This document shows, one piece after another, positions 1 to 9,777 of a DNA stretch of 40,065 bases (position 1 is the first letter of the stretch; each line of letters opens with the position of its first letter). Both the position numbers and the translations under genes were made by a program. The notes below the pieces were generated by a model. That model had not been told where the DNA came from and searched no databases. It saw only the letters and a program-made list of their open reading frames with translations. The DNA comes from an uncultured Lachnospiraceae bacterium (lineage in GTDB: Bacteria; Bacillota; Clostridia; Lachnospirales; Lachnospiraceae), in contig CANRGO010000012.1 of assembly GCA_947630125.1 (NCBI GenBank), positions 1 to 40,065 of the forward strand, read 5' to 3'.

Positions 1-315
1 CTATTATCTGGCCAACATTATGAAAAGGCTGGAAGTTATAGGGATACCAATGGAGAAGATGGAATGGAATCTATGGCTGCCCTTTTTAAACGAATGGAAC
101 AGGTGGTTATGGATTATAAAACAGAGGAACCTATAATATTTGTGTCTCATGGTGCTTCGATTAATGCAGCCTTGGGTGTTTTCTCAAAAGGTGTATTAGG
201 GCCTGGAAAGACATGGCTTAAGAATGCGTGCATATCCGCCATTGATTTTATGGAATCAGAAACTAAGGTTAGCTTCCATAATTTATCACCAGATGAATTC
301 TTGCAGCATAAATAA
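1..315 (+). CDS. Histidine phosphatase (phosphoglycerate mutase-like), C-terminal part
   Basis: The reading frame is open from the first base of the window to a TAA at 315, so only the last 104 residues are present and the true start lies upstream. The motif SHGASINAAL (His codon at 148-150) is the second catalytic histidine region of the histidine phosphatase superfamily. The N-terminal RHG phospho-accepting motif lies outside the window. Family members dephosphorylate small phosphometabolites in the cytoplasm, and the substrate cannot be told from this fragment. The next gene starts 26 bases later on the same strand, so the two may be co-transcribed. An internal ATG at 64 is in frame but is not needed as a start. 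Confidence 0.8.
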   Translation, partial: LLSGQHYEKAGSYRDTNGEDGMESMAALFKRMEQVVMDYKTEEPIIFVSHGASINAALGVFSKGVLGPGKTWLKNACISAIDFMESETKVSFHNLSPDEFLQHK

Positions 316-341
316 AGGTAGTATAGAAAGGTGGGGTAGGG

Positions 342-1621
342 ATGGAAAAAAAACTCCATGGAAGTTTAAGAGCTACAATGCTTAGAATGACACTTTTTCC
401 TTTGTTGATTTTGGGAATGGTGATTACTATTTTTAGTGCACAGTCTTTTTGGAAGGGATGCAGGGTGAAGTTAAAAGTGGGCTTAAGAATTTGGCTCTGT
501 CCGTAAAATATGCCTATGATATCGCTTACCCTGGAGATTATGTACTGGTTGGAACAGAGGAATTATATTTAAAAAAAGGTGATGCCATAATTAGTGGAGA
601 TTATCAGATTGTGGATAAAATAAAGGAAGAAACTGGCGTCGAAGTGACTTTGTTTTATTATGATGCCAGAATCGTAACCACATTGATGGATGAACAGGGA
701 GAAAGACAAATCGGATCAGGCGCCCATGCTTTAATTATAAAGAATGTCCTGGAGGCAGAATCGGAACATTTTTTTAGTAGCGTTATGATTCAGGGAGTAG
801 AATATTTTGCCTATTATACACCCCTCTTTAATAGTGATGGTTCCATTGTTGGTATGATTGGGGTGGCAAAAACAGTGGAAAATGTTGAAAAGGTGGTATA
901 TAAAGCAATCCTTCCGATTCTTATTTTTGCAGCAATATCTATGATATTAACAGCCTTTATCAGCATTCGATTTACGGACCGACTTGTGAAAATCATAAAG
1001 AAGATCAAAGAATTTTTAGGTCAGATAGCAGTCGGCAATCTAAATGGTCAATTAAACGAAAAAGTACTAGATCGTCAAGACGAATTAGGTGAGATGGGGC
1101 GATTTACCATACATTTACAAAAGTCATTAAGAGAATTAATAGAGTATGATGCACTGACTGGGATTTTTAACCGCAGAAGTGGAGAAATGAAATTAAAACT
1201 GTTAATGGAGAAAGCAGAAAAAAATGCAGATACCTTTTGTGTAGTGCTTGGAGACATTGATTTCTTTAAGAAATTTAATGATGTTTATGGGCATGAGTTC
1301 GGAGACGAAGTACTTAGGCAGGTATCGCAGCTGCTTAAGAAAACCATAGGGAAAAAAGGCTTTGTTGCTAGATGGGGTGGAGAGGAATTTTTGATTGTTA
1401 TGGACAGGATTCAGCTCATAACCTGCGAACAGGAAATATGGGAACTTTTGGAGAGAATTCGAGAATTAGAAGTTTCTTATGGTGGAGAATCCATGCATGT
1501 AACCATGACCTTTGGTATTCACGAAGGCAATGGTTCTCAGTCAGTACATGAAGTATTAAAAGCAGCAGATGAAAAGTTATATGAAGGAAAATTAAACGGA
1601 AGAAACCGTGTAGAGAGGTAA
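342..1621 (+). CDS. Cache-HAMP-GGDEF diguanylate cyclase, 5' end frameshifted
   Basis: An ATG at 342 follows a good ribosome site (AGGTGGGG). It encodes a basic N-terminus and a first membrane helix (PLLILGMVITIF), but this frame stops near 511. The remainder reads in another frame from a TTG at 449, giving 390 residues. Adding one T to the five-T run at 446-450 joins the frames smoothly as AQSFLEGMQGEV. The body has a Cache-like extracellular domain, a second membrane helix (about residues 153-175 of the 449 frame), a HAMP region and a GGDEF domain with GGEEF at 310-314, which should make cyclic di-GMP from GTP. The RxxD inhibitory site is absent, because Gly occupies both key positions. The frameshift could be a real mutation, a homopolymer error, or slippage during translation. 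The downstream small gene follows after 6 bases. Confidence 0.8.
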
Positions 1622-1627
1622 GAAAAG

Positions 1628-1819
1628 ATGACATTTAAAGAATTATATTTGGCAGGAAGTATTGAATTTGAAGAAATTGATGAATATTGTTTTGCGTGGG
1701 GAGATACGGAGGATGCCAGAACTCTGAGAGAATATCTGGGGCTTAGTGTGGAAGAAGAAGATGTGTGGATCAGCGAATCGGAAGATGCTCTTCGTGATAT
1801 GTTGGACCGTCAAAAGTAG
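1628..1819 (+). CDS. Small acidic protein of unknown function
   Basis: This 63-residue protein starts at an ATG with an AGAGG ribosome site, 6 bases after the diguanylate cyclase, and ends 21 bases before the MATE gene. It is strongly acidic (many Glu and Asp) with no membrane segment or signal peptide. The ending EEEDVWISESEDALRDMLD looks like a compact helical cytoplasmic protein. Similar short acidic proteins seem familiar from Lachnospiraceae, but I know no function for them. The tight spacing on both sides supports it as a real co-transcribed gene. Confidence 0.6.
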   Translation: MTFKELYLAGSIEFEEIDEYCFAWGDTEDARTLREYLGLSVEEEDVWISESEDALRDMLDRQK

Positions 1820-1840
1820 AAGTATTGGGGATTAAAAGAA

Positions 1841-3232
1841 ATGAAAACAAATACAGCCATAGTCAATGATTTAACAGTTGGACATCCGTTGACTAAGATT
1901 TTAGGCTTCGCGATTCCTATTTTTATAGGGAATATATTTCAACAATTGTATAATGTTGTAGATATGGTAGTGGTTGGACATATTCTGGGAGAGGAGGCAC
2001 TTGCTTCCTTAGGTGCAACAACGGCTATTTACGGGTTGGTGTTGGGACTGGCAAATGGTATGACCAACGGCTTTTCCATTATCATTGCCAGATATTTTGG
2101 TGCTAAGAAATATGATACTTTAAAACAGACCGTTGCTACTACAATGGTCTTGACTTTTCTGATTTCACTTATGTTAACCATTGTGAGTCTGTTATTTCTA
2201 AAACCATTGTTAGTGACCTTAAGAACACCAATGGAAGTAATGGATAATGCGATAGCTTATATTTCTATTATTTTGGCTACCATTCTGGTAACGATGAGTT
2301 ATAACATGTTTGCAGGAATACTCCGTGCTATTGGTAATAGCCGTATGCCCCTTTATTTTTTGATGATTGCGACAACTGTTAATATAGTATTGGATATTCT
2401 GTTTATTCAAGTGTTTGGGATGGGTATCCGTGGTGCTGCACTGGCTACCGTTTTTGCTCAGTTATTAGCAGTTATTTTATGTGTACTGTATATAATACGA
2501 AAATGTCCCATTATAAAAGTATCCAAGAGAGATTTCAAATATGAGAAAAAGATTGTATCGGATCTTTTGACCATGGGTTCCTCAATGGCGATGATGTTCT
2601 CCATTGTTTCCATTGGAACAGTCGCACTCCAAAGTGGTGTGAATAGTTTTGGGACCTATACTGTGACTGCCCATACGGCAGCCAGAAAATTAAGTGAGAT
2701 TTTTATGCTTCCCTTAAGCACCTTAAGTGTATCGGCTTCCACTTTTGCAAGTCAGAACTTCGGAGCAAGAAAATGGGATCGAATCGTTCAGGGGATTAAA
2801 AGTGCAGGGCTTTTAGCTGTGATATGGTGTATTTTTGCAAATTTAAGTGTTTTGTTTTTTGCCAAAGAAATAATTACACTCATGACAGGTTCTCATATAG
2901 AAACAGTCATTCATACCGCTGAGCAATATCTTCGCTTTAATCTTCCGTTCTATTTTGTGTTATGTATTTTACTGATACTACGATCTACATTGCAGGGAAT
3001 TGGGAGAAAAATGGTTCCACTGATTGCAAGCACCGTAGAATTATTAGCAAAGTTTTTTGTGACAGCAGTCCTGGTTCCAAGTATGGGATATTTTGGTATT
3101 ATCCTCTCGGAACCTGCCATTTGGACAATTTGTGCAGTTTTGGTATTATTTGATTTTATCGTTACCATAAAAAGATTTACACATTTTGATCGTGATTTAG
3201 GAGAAGTAAATGAAACGTTATCGGAAAATTAA
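1841..3232 (+). CDS. MATE-family multidrug/sodium antiporter
   Basis: The 463-residue protein is very hydrophobic, with about twelve membrane helices in two similar halves, and has the usual MATE length. Its N-terminus (PLTKILGFAIPIFIGNIFQQ) and the segment YNVVDMVVVGH are typical of the DinF/NorM-like MATE group. Members export cationic drugs or metabolites from the cytoplasm using a sodium or proton gradient. The substrate is not deducible. The 3' end overlaps the Nudix gene by 23 bases, which suggests translational coupling in one operon. Confidence 0.92.
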   Translation: MKTNTAIVNDLTVGHPLTKILGFAIPIFIGNIFQQLYNVVDMVVVGHILGEEALASLGATTAIYGLVLGLANGMTNGFSIIIARYFGAKKYDTLKQTVATTMVLTFLISLMLTIVSLLFLKPLLVTLRTPMEVMDNAIAYISIILATILVTMSYNMFAGILRAIGNSRMPLYFLMIATTVNIVLDILFIQVFGMGIRGAALATVFAQLLAVILCVLYIIRKCPIIKVSKRDFKYEKKIVSDLLTMGSSMAMMFSIVSIGTVALQSGVNSFGTYTVTAHTAARKLSEIFMLPLSTLSVSASTFASQNFGARKWDRIVQGIKSAGLLAVIWCIFANLSVLFFAKEIITLMTGSHIETVIHTAEQYLRFNLPFYFVLCILLILRSTLQGIGRKMVPLIASTVELLAKFFVTAVLVPSMGYFGIILSEPAIWTICAVLVLFDFIVTIKRFTHFDRDLGEVNETLSEN

Positions 3233-3830
3233 TCAGTTAACTTGGAATTCTTTTTTAAATCTATATGAGATGGAGGCCTTTGCCACATCGGGAAAAGAGT
3301 TTCGATATTATTTTGTGAGCCGTAGAAAAAATGAAGAATTGAAAGTATATACGAAATCAGTAGAACCCGAAGGTGTTGTGATTTATCCTGTTTTAAAGGA
3401 TGATCCAGAGAAACTGGTGCTGATTAGACAATATCGTTATCCAATTGATGAATATATTTATGAACTACCCGCAGGTATGATAGAGGCAGGAGAGACACCA
3501 GCCCAGGCCGCGGTACGAGAAATGAAGGAAGAAACAGGCTTTGATTTTGAACCATATGAGGGTGGTGAAGCGGCCTTTCGCAAGCCTTTGTTTATGGGAG
3601 TGGGATTCACAGATGAAACCAGCTGTACTGTGTTTGGCTATGTTACTGGAACAATGACACACCTTTTGCAAGAAGATACCGAATCCATACAAGTGGTTAT
3701 TGTGGATAAAAAGGAAGCTCTTCGTATCCTTCGGGAAGAGAGAATCTCCATACGTCTTGCTTTTCAGCTCCAAAGTTTTTTGCAGGCAAACCCAGAGGAA
3801 CCATTTCAATTTCTGACCATAGAAAAATAA
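3210..3830 (+). CDS. Nudix hydrolase, ADP-ribose pyrophosphatase-like
   Basis: The 206-residue protein has a full Nudix box, with glycine, the REMKEETGF core (RExxEExG) and the correct spacing from GMIEAGE. The preceding ELPAG motif and the N-terminal layout match the ADP-ribose pyrophosphatase subgroup, which hydrolyses ADP-ribose to AMP and ribose-5-phosphate in the cytoplasm. The start at 3210 has an AGGAGA site five bases upstream and lies inside the end of the MATE gene. A strong terminator follows 27 bases after the stop, so this is the last gene of its operon. The exact substrate is inferred only from the subgroup. Confidence 0.88.
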   Translation: MKRYRKINQLTWNSFLNLYEMEAFATSGKEFRYYFVSRRKNEELKVYTKSVEPEGVVIYPVLKDDPEKLVLIRQYRYPIDEYIYELPAGMIEAGETPAQAAVREMKEETGFDFEPYEGGEAAFRKPLFMGVGFTDETSCTVFGYVTGTMTHLLQEDTESIQVVIVDKKEALRILREERISIRLAFQLQSFLQANPEEPFQFLTIEK

Positions 3831-3857
3831 TAATGCACACGGTATGCACACTTTTAT

Positions 3858-3902
3858 GCATCTAAGGCTTTACATTTTGTGAAAGTTTTAGATGCGTTTT
3901 TT
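3858..3902 (+). terminator. Rho-independent terminator after the Nudix gene
   Basis: GCATCTAA at 3858-3865 pairs with TTAGATGC at 3888-3895. Inner pairing between CTTTACA and TGTGAAAG lengthens the stem, and a six-T run follows at 3897-3902. It separates the first operon from the mannan operon. It also shows that the long upstream extension of the following LacI frame, which begins inside this hairpin, is not coding. Confidence 0.85.
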
Positions 3903-3940
3903 GTTGAAAAAAAGATGCGTGATGTTTACAATGAGTCTAG

Positions 3941-3969
3941 TTGGATTTGAAAATGGTGCTCTTTATAGG
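3941..3969 (+). promoter_or_regulatory. Candidate promoter of the mannan catabolic operon
   Basis: TTGGAT (3941-3946) and TATAGG (3964-3969) are separated by 17 bases, matching sigma-A spacing with imperfect boxes. Transcription would begin near 3976, leaving a short leader with a GAGG ribosome site before the ATG at 3994. No other candidate of similar quality lies between the terminator and the gene. The match is modest. Confidence 0.4.
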
Positions 3970-3993
3970 TCGGGAGTCGGAATTGAGGATTGT

Positions 3994-5016
3994 ATGAAAA
4001 AAGTGACAATATTGGAAATTGCAAAAGAAATGAGTTTATCCAGAAATACAATAGCGAAAGCCCTAAACGGTGGAGATGTTTCTTTGGAAACGAAAATTGC
4101 AGTAGCAAAAAAGGCAAGAAATATGGGCTATATGAAAATGAGACCAGAACTTCTGAAGGAAGTGGAAAACATTACCTCTTGCTTTCGTGGTGGGACAATT
4201 TTGGTTTTGTTTAATCGTGCAGATCGAACAGATTCTATCTTTTGGAATAAAATTCTGATAGGGATTAGTGATGAATGTAATCAAAATGGCTTCCGTATGC
4301 AACTTCATATTGTGGATGAACGGGACCTGAAGGGTGTTGAAACAAGAAAATTAATTGCTGAGGATGTGTGTGGAATAATTTGTCTTTGTGTTTTCCCTTT
4401 GGATTTTGTGAAAGAAATCAGTCGTTCTAAAATCCCTCTTATTTTTTTAGATGCGCCTTATAATGCAGTAGATTTTATGTCATATGGAGATGTAGTGATG
4501 ATTGAAAGCTGGTACAGCGTATACGAAATGGTCCAGCATGTAATTAAAAAGGGAAAAACAAAATTTTCTTTTATTGGTTATGAAAATGGGACCAGAACGG
4601 TACATGATCGTTATGGCGGATTTATCAGTGCTCTGCAGATGAATGGGATTCCAATTGATAAAAGATTGTTATTTACCGATAAGGTTGAGGATGACTATTA
4701 TAATTATCAGGTTATTGAACAGTTGATAGAGAAACTTCCTGTTTTGCCAGAGGTATTTGTGTGTAGCAATGATGATATTGCCCGTTATGTTGCTACTGCA
4801 CTTCGTAAAATTGATGAAAAACTGGCAAGTGAGGCAACTTTAATTGGCTTTGATGATACCATAGAAGATAATTTTTTTAAAAAGGGTATCATAACAGCGG
4901 ATATCAATAAAGAGGGAATTGGTAAAAGACTGGTTCGTGCTTTGATGTCAAGATTACAGTATCCTGAAGCGGATTATGAAATGATAGCGGTTGCAACGCA
5001 TCCAATGTACAAGTAA
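3994..5016 (+). CDS. LacI-family transcriptional regulator of the mannan operon
   Basis: I start this gene at the ATG at 3994, which follows a GAGG ribosome site. The longer open frame from 3892 begins inside a terminator. The 340-residue protein opens with the LacI helix-turn-helix (VTILEIAKEMSLSRNTIAKA) and continues as a periplasmic-binding-protein-like sugar sensor fold, including CSNDD and LIGFDD motifs. It should bind an operator as a dimer and release or bind it when a sugar such as a mannan breakdown product is present; the ligand is inference. It is the first gene of the operon that continues with the GH2 gene 29 bases later, so autoregulation is likely. Confidence 0.9.
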   Translation: MKKVTILEIAKEMSLSRNTIAKALNGGDVSLETKIAVAKKARNMGYMKMRPELLKEVENITSCFRGGTILVLFNRADRTDSIFWNKILIGISDECNQNGFRMQLHIVDERDLKGVETRKLIAEDVCGIICLCVFPLDFVKEISRSKIPLIFLDAPYNAVDFMSYGDVVMIESWYSVYEMVQHVIKKGKTKFSFIGYENGTRTVHDRYGGFISALQMNGIPIDKRLLFTDKVEDDYYNYQVIEQLIEKLPVLPEVFVCSNDDIARYVATALRKIDEKLASEATLIGFDDTIEDNFFKKGIITADINKEGIGKRLVRALMSRLQYPEADYEMIAVATHPMYK

Positions 5017-5045
5017 GAACGAAGCAAGAAAGGTAAAATATAGGA

Positions 5046-7547
5046 ATGATAAAGCGAATGAAATTAAATGGAACTTGGAGTTTTTCGGAAGAAGGAAGTA
5101 ATACCCTCTATCCAGTAGAAATTCCGGGATCAATCATATCTGGATTATTGGAAAACCAAGTAATTGAAGATCCCTATTATCGGGAAAATGAAAAGCATCA
5201 GTTAGAACTATCAAAAAAAGACTACCGCTTCTGCAGAACATTTAATATAGAAGAAACACAATTTGAACAAGAGGTTATAGAATTGGTTTGTGAATCCCTG
5301 GATACTTTATGTGAAATATTTTTAAATGGGGTACAAATTGCAGAAACCAATAATATGCATCGTTGCTATCGCTTTTCGGTAAAAGAATTTTTGAGTTTAG
5401 GTGAAAACCGCCTAGAAATACTGGTAAAAAGTCCCATGGAATATATTAACAATGTGAAGCCGGATGAAGGAAACGAAATCACCTTTACACCCTGTGAAGG
5501 AGTGTATGGAAATCAGTATTTAAGGAAAGCGCATTCCATGTTTGGCTGGGACTGGGGTATTTTTCTGCCAGATGGCGGGATTGTTCGTGATATATATCTG
5601 GAGGCATATTCTGTTGCCAGAATTTCCGAAGTTCTTTTTTCTCAGGAGCATCTTATAAATAATAAAGGGCAGGCTGAACAAGTAATTCTCAATGTGACGC
5701 CCCAATTAACAGATGTTAAAAACAAGGTGAATCAGGAGGAATTCTTAGTTGAAGTTTCTGTTTCATTGAATCAGATAGAAGTTGCAAAAGGCATTTGTAT
5801 AGGAAGTAATACCTTGGAACTTGTGATTGCACAGCCCGAACTATGGTGGCCAAATGGGTATGGAGAGCAGCCGCTATATGATGTGCACTGTGTTTTAAAG
5901 CAGAAGGCTGTAATTTTAGATGAAAAAAAATATACCATAGGTCTTCGTACCTTAACGATTTCAACTAAAAAGGATCAATGGGGAAGTGAGTTTGCATTTG
6001 TAATCAATGGAATTAAGATTTTTACAAAAGGTGCAAATTATATTCCGGAGGATGCTATTTATTCCAGGATAACTTCTGAGCGGATGGAGTATTTAATCGA
6101 CGCCAGTCTTCGGGCTCATTATAACTGCCTGCGTATTTGGGGCGGTGGATATTATCCCAGTGATGAATTTTATAACCTTTGTGACCGGGCTGGTTTGATC
6201 GTGTGGCAGGATTTTATGTATGCCTGTAACATTTATGATTTGACCAAAGAATTTGAAGAAACCATTATTTGGGAAACCAGAGATAATATTCAAAGGCTTC
6301 GTCATCATGCCTGTCTTGGTATCTGGTGTGGAAACAATGAAATGGAAAGTGCCTGGGATCATTGGGGTGGCTTTAAAGATCATAGCCGAAAACTGAAAGC
6401 GGATTATATTAAGATGTTTGAATACATTATTCCAAAAATAAAAGAAGAAGAGGATAAAGAAACCTTTTACTGGCCATCATCTCCTTCTTCTGGAGGAAGT
6501 TTTCACATTCCAGATAGTCCGGATCACGGCGATACACACTATTGGGACGTATGGCATGGGCAAAAACCTTTTACGGATTACCTGAATCATTATTTCCGCT
6601 TTTGCTCAGAGTTTGGATTTCAAAGCTTTCCTTCTATAAAAACAATAGAATCCTTTACAGAAGCAGAAGACCGTAATATTTTTTCCAAAGTAATGGAACG
6701 CCATCAAAAGAATAATTCAGCCAATGGCAAAATACTTTACTACATTTCGGAGAATTTTAAATATCCAAAAGACTTTGAAAGTCTGTTATATGTTTCTCAG
6801 GTTTTGCAAGGACTTGCCATAAAAACAGGGGTTGAACATTTTAGAAGACATAGAGGTCGTTGTATGGGTAGCCTTTATTGGCAGTTGAATGATAATTGGC
6901 CAGTAGCTTCATGGTCCAGTGTGGATTATTTTGGACGCTACAAAGCACTTCATTATATGGCTATGACCTTCTATAACCATGTGGCAGGAAGCTCTGTTTT
7001 AAATAAAACCGTGGTAGAAGCTCATGTTCAGAATGAGACACGTTTTGATGTATCTTGCCAGGTTGCTATGAAACTTAAAACCTTTGATTTTCAAATTCTA
7101 TGGGAAAAAGAAAAAAAGGTTATGATTCCGGCTCTCTCCCCAGCTTTGGTCATGGAAAAAGAGTTTCAGGAATTAATCCTTGGAAAAGAAGATCAGGTGT
7201 TTGTAGAGATTACATTTATTCATGAAGATGGCCGTAAGCAAATAGAAACACAACAGTTTGTTCCTTACAAGTATTTACAGTTACCAAAGGCAACGGTTAT
7301 GGCAGCGATATCAGAGACAGACACAACGTACGAGATTCTCTTAACCTCAGACTATTTTGCACCTTTTACAGCAGTAGATCTAAAGCATGCGGATGGAATT
7401 TTTAGTGATAATTTTATAGCGCTTACATCAAGTGAGGGGACTTTACTTACCTTAAACAAGAAAGACATTACCAGGGGTCAGGTATCTGGAATTGAAGAAC
7501 TATATCAGAACTTAGTAATTACAACTTTGACAGACAGCTTTATATAG
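5046..7547 (+). CDS. GH2 beta-mannosidase
   Basis: The 833-residue protein has the beta-mannosidase layout of family GH2: an N-terminal sugar-binding domain (LNGTWSF start), an immunoglobulin-like domain, a TIM barrel from about residue 315, and C-terminal beta domains. The acid/base is predicted as Glu432 in GNNEMES, and the nucleophile as Glu522 in CSEFGFQSFPS. The segment LRIWGGGYYPSDEFY is characteristic of beta-mannosidases rather than beta-galactosidases. No signal peptide is present, so it acts in the cytoplasm, removing terminal beta-1,4-mannose from imported oligosaccharides. It sits between the LacI gene and the GH36 gene in one operon. A second ATG at 5058 is a possible start. Confidence 0.93.
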   Translation: MIKRMKLNGTWSFSEEGSNTLYPVEIPGSIISGLLENQVIEDPYYRENEKHQLELSKKDYRFCRTFNIEETQFEQEVIELVCESLDTLCEIFLNGVQIAETNNMHRCYRFSVKEFLSLGENRLEILVKSPMEYINNVKPDEGNEITFTPCEGVYGNQYLRKAHSMFGWDWGIFLPDGGIVRDIYLEAYSVARISEVLFSQEHLINNKGQAEQVILNVTPQLTDVKNKVNQEEFLVEVSVSLNQIEVAKGICIGSNTLELVIAQPELWWPNGYGEQPLYDVHCVLKQKAVILDEKKYTIGLRTLTISTKKDQWGSEFAFVINGIKIFTKGANYIPEDAIYSRITSERMEYLIDASLRAHYNCLRIWGGGYYPSDEFYNLCDRAGLIVWQDFMYACNIYDLTKEFEETIIWETRDNIQRLRHHACLGIWCGNNEMESAWDHWGGFKDHSRKLKADYIKMFEYIIPKIKEEEDKETFYWPSSPSSGGSFHIPDSPDHGDTHYWDVWHGQKPFTDYLNHYFRFCSEFGFQSFPSIKTIESFTEAEDRNIFSKVMERHQKNNSANGKILYYISENFKYPKDFESLLYVSQVLQGLAIKTGVEHFRRHRGRCMGSLYWQLNDNWPVASWSSVDYFGRYKALHYMAMTFYNHVAGSSVLNKTVVEAHVQNETRFDVSCQVAMKLKTFDFQILWEKEKKVMIPALSPALVMEKEFQELILGKEDQVFVEITFIHEDGRKQIETQQFVPYKYLQLPKATVMAAISETDTTYEILLTSDYFAPFTAVDLKHADGIFSDNFIALTSSEGTLLTLNKKDITRGQVSGIEELYQNLVITTLTDSFI

Positions 7548-7566
7548 ACAAAAGGAGAAAACAACA

Positions 7567-9759
7567 ATGAATATTCAGTATCATGAAGAACTTAAAATTT
7601 TTAAACTGGACACAAAAAATACCAGCTATGTGATTGGTGTGGTTGATGAAGAGGAATTTGTTGGACACATTTATTATGGAAAAAAACTGGATGAATTCCA
7701 GGTGGGGTATCTGATGCGTACAGAGGAAGCACCCTTTGTTCCTTCCAAAAATAACCGAGACCGTACATCGTTTTATGATTGTTTTCCTGTGGAGTATACA
7801 GGCCATGGAGTAGGGGACTTTCGTGATAGTTCCATTTCTGTAAAAACCAAAGCGGGACACTCGGCAGTTTGTTTAACCTTAAAAAGTTACGAAATCTATG
7901 CTGGAAAAAAGAAGCTTCAGGGCCTGCCAGCGACTTTTGGAGAAGAGGCGGATTGCTCCACCTTGGAACTTACTCTTTGGGATAAGGTTTTAAATCTTGA
8001 GGTGATGCTATCCTATACTGCTTATCGGGAACTTGATGCAATAATAAGAAGCGTAAAGGTAAAAAACTGTGGGCAGGAATCCCTTGTCTTAACAAAGATT
8101 ATGAGTATGTGTCTGGATATGGATCAGGATGGGTACGATATGATTACTATGCATGGATCCTGGGCCAGAGAAAGACATGTACAGAGAAAAGCAGTGGGTC
8201 TTGGAAAGCAAAGTGTAGGAAGCGTACGTGGAGAATCCAGTCATCAGGAACATCCATTTCTTGCCTTGCTTGATGATAAGGCGACTCAGGAAAGTGGAAA
8301 TGTGTATGGATTTCATTTTGTATATTCTGGAAACTTTCTGGCGCAGGTTGAGGTTTCACAATTTGACTCTCTGCGTATGATGATGGGGATTCATCCCACA
8401 GACTTTGCATGGAACTTACAGGCAGGAAGCGAATTTCAGGCACCTGAGGTTGTGATGGTTTATTCTTCAGAAGGAATTGGACAAATGAGTCGTACCTATC
8501 ACGATTTATATCGAAATCATTTGATTCGCGGAAGTTACAAAGATAAAAAGCGACCTATCTTGATTAACAACTGGGAAGCAACCTATTTTGAATTTGATAC
8601 AGATAAGTTATTAAATATTGCAAGAGAAGCCTCTGGTCTTGGGATAGAGATGCTGGTTATGGATGATGGCTGGTTTGGGAATCGGTTTGATGATAACAGA
8701 GCCCTGGGTGATTGGTTTGTAAATGAGGAAAAACTAAAAGGCGGTTTAAAATATCTGGTAGATGAGGTGAATAAATTAGGTATGAAATTTGGTATCTGGT
8801 TTGAACCCGAAATGATATCTCCAGATTCTGAATTATATCGAGCTCATCCTGACTGGGCAATTGCTATCGACGGAAGAACTCCATCCTTATGCAGAGGTCA
8901 GTATGTACTTGATTTAACCAGAAAAGAAGTGGTTGATTATACATTTGAAAGTTTAAGAAAGATTCTAACAAGTGCCAATATTGAATATGTGAAATGGGAT
9001 ATGAATCGACAACTCACTGATATCGGGGGTGCCTTTACAAATGCAGATTCTGTAGGAGAATTTTACCATCGCTATATGCTGGGGGTATATGAACTGCAAG
9101 AAAGATTAATCACAGAATTTCCGAACCTTTTATTAGAAAACTGCTCAGGTGGTGGGGCAAGATTTGATCCTGGAATGTTATATTACAGTCCTCAAATTTG
9201 GTGTTCCGATGATACGGACGCAATTGAGAGATTGGCAATTCAGGAAGGAACGGCTATGATCTATCCTCTGTCTACCATGGGAGCTCATGTTAGCGACTGT
9301 CCAAATCATACGGTGGGTAGAAATACGCCTTTTGAAACCAGGGGACATGTAGCGCTGGCTGGAACCTTTGGCTATGAGCTTGATGTAACAAAAATTCCAG
9401 AAGAAGACAGAACGATGATTCCAGAGCAGGTGTCGATGTATCATAAGTATAATGATTTGGTTCGAACCGGGGATTATTATCGAATTGCTTCCTATCATGA
9501 AAATCATTTCTATGATTGTTATCAGGTGGTGTCAAAAGATAAAACAGAATGTTTGATTACCTTTGTGCAGGTATTAAACAGACCAAATTATAAAAACAGA
9601 AGAATCCTGATCAAGGGCTTAAATCCAGAATTTCGTTACCAACTGGAAGGAAGTGAACTTGTGTTAAAAGGCTCCACACTCATGCATGCGGGAATTATGG
9701 TTGAAAAGTTGTGGGGAGATTTTAGAAGTAAGTTGTTGTATTTAAAGGTTGTTCAGTAA
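7567..9759 (+). CDS. GH36 alpha-galactosidase
   Basis: The 730-residue length and domain order (N-terminal beta-supersandwich, TIM barrel, C-terminal beta domain) match bacterial GH36 alpha-galactosidases. The nucleophile is Asp478 in KWDMNR and the acid/base is Asp548 in CSDDTDA, the same numbers I recall for the Geobacillus stearothermophilus enzyme. MDDGWFG and ENCSGGGARFD are family signatures. There is no signal peptide, so it should strip alpha-1,6-galactose from imported galactomannan fragments in the cytoplasm. Raffinose-type sugars are also possible substrates. An AAAGGAG site precedes the ATG, and the epimerase gene starts 18 bases after the stop. Confidence 0.95.
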   Translation: MNIQYHEELKIFKLDTKNTSYVIGVVDEEEFVGHIYYGKKLDEFQVGYLMRTEEAPFVPSKNNRDRTSFYDCFPVEYTGHGVGDFRDSSISVKTKAGHSAVCLTLKSYEIYAGKKKLQGLPATFGEEADCSTLELTLWDKVLNLEVMLSYTAYRELDAIIRSVKVKNCGQESLVLTKIMSMCLDMDQDGYDMITMHGSWARERHVQRKAVGLGKQSVGSVRGESSHQEHPFLALLDDKATQESGNVYGFHFVYSGNFLAQVEVSQFDSLRMMMGIHPTDFAWNLQAGSEFQAPEVVMVYSSEGIGQMSRTYHDLYRNHLIRGSYKDKKRPILINNWEATYFEFDTDKLLNIAREASGLGIEMLVMDDGWFGNRFDDNRALGDWFVNEEKLKGGLKYLVDEVNKLGMKFGIWFEPEMISPDSELYRAHPDWAIAIDGRTPSLCRGQYVLDLTRKEVVDYTFESLRKILTSANIEYVKWDMNRQLTDIGGAFTNADSVGEFYHRYMLGVYELQERLITEFPNLLLENCSGGGARFDPGMLYYSPQIWCSDDTDAIERLAIQEGTAMIYPLSTMGAHVSDCPNHTVGRNTPFETRGHVALAGTFGYELDVTKIPEEDRTMIPEQVSMYHKYNDLVRTGDYYRIASYHENHFYDCYQVVSKDKTECLITFVQVLNRPNYKNRRILIKGLNPEFRYQLEGSELVLKGSTLMHAGIMVEKLWGDFRSKLLYLKVVQ

Positions 9760-9777
9760 TGAGGAGGATTTGAAAAA

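Noticed and set aside
3465-3851. 128-residue minus-strand frame opposite the Nudix gene
   Set aside because: It is fully antisense to a clear Nudix gene, and its protein has no recognisable features.
3892-3993. Longer N-terminus for the first LacI regulator
   Set aside because: It begins inside a terminator hairpin and has no ribosome site. The LacI helix-turn-helix begins right after the ATG at 3994.
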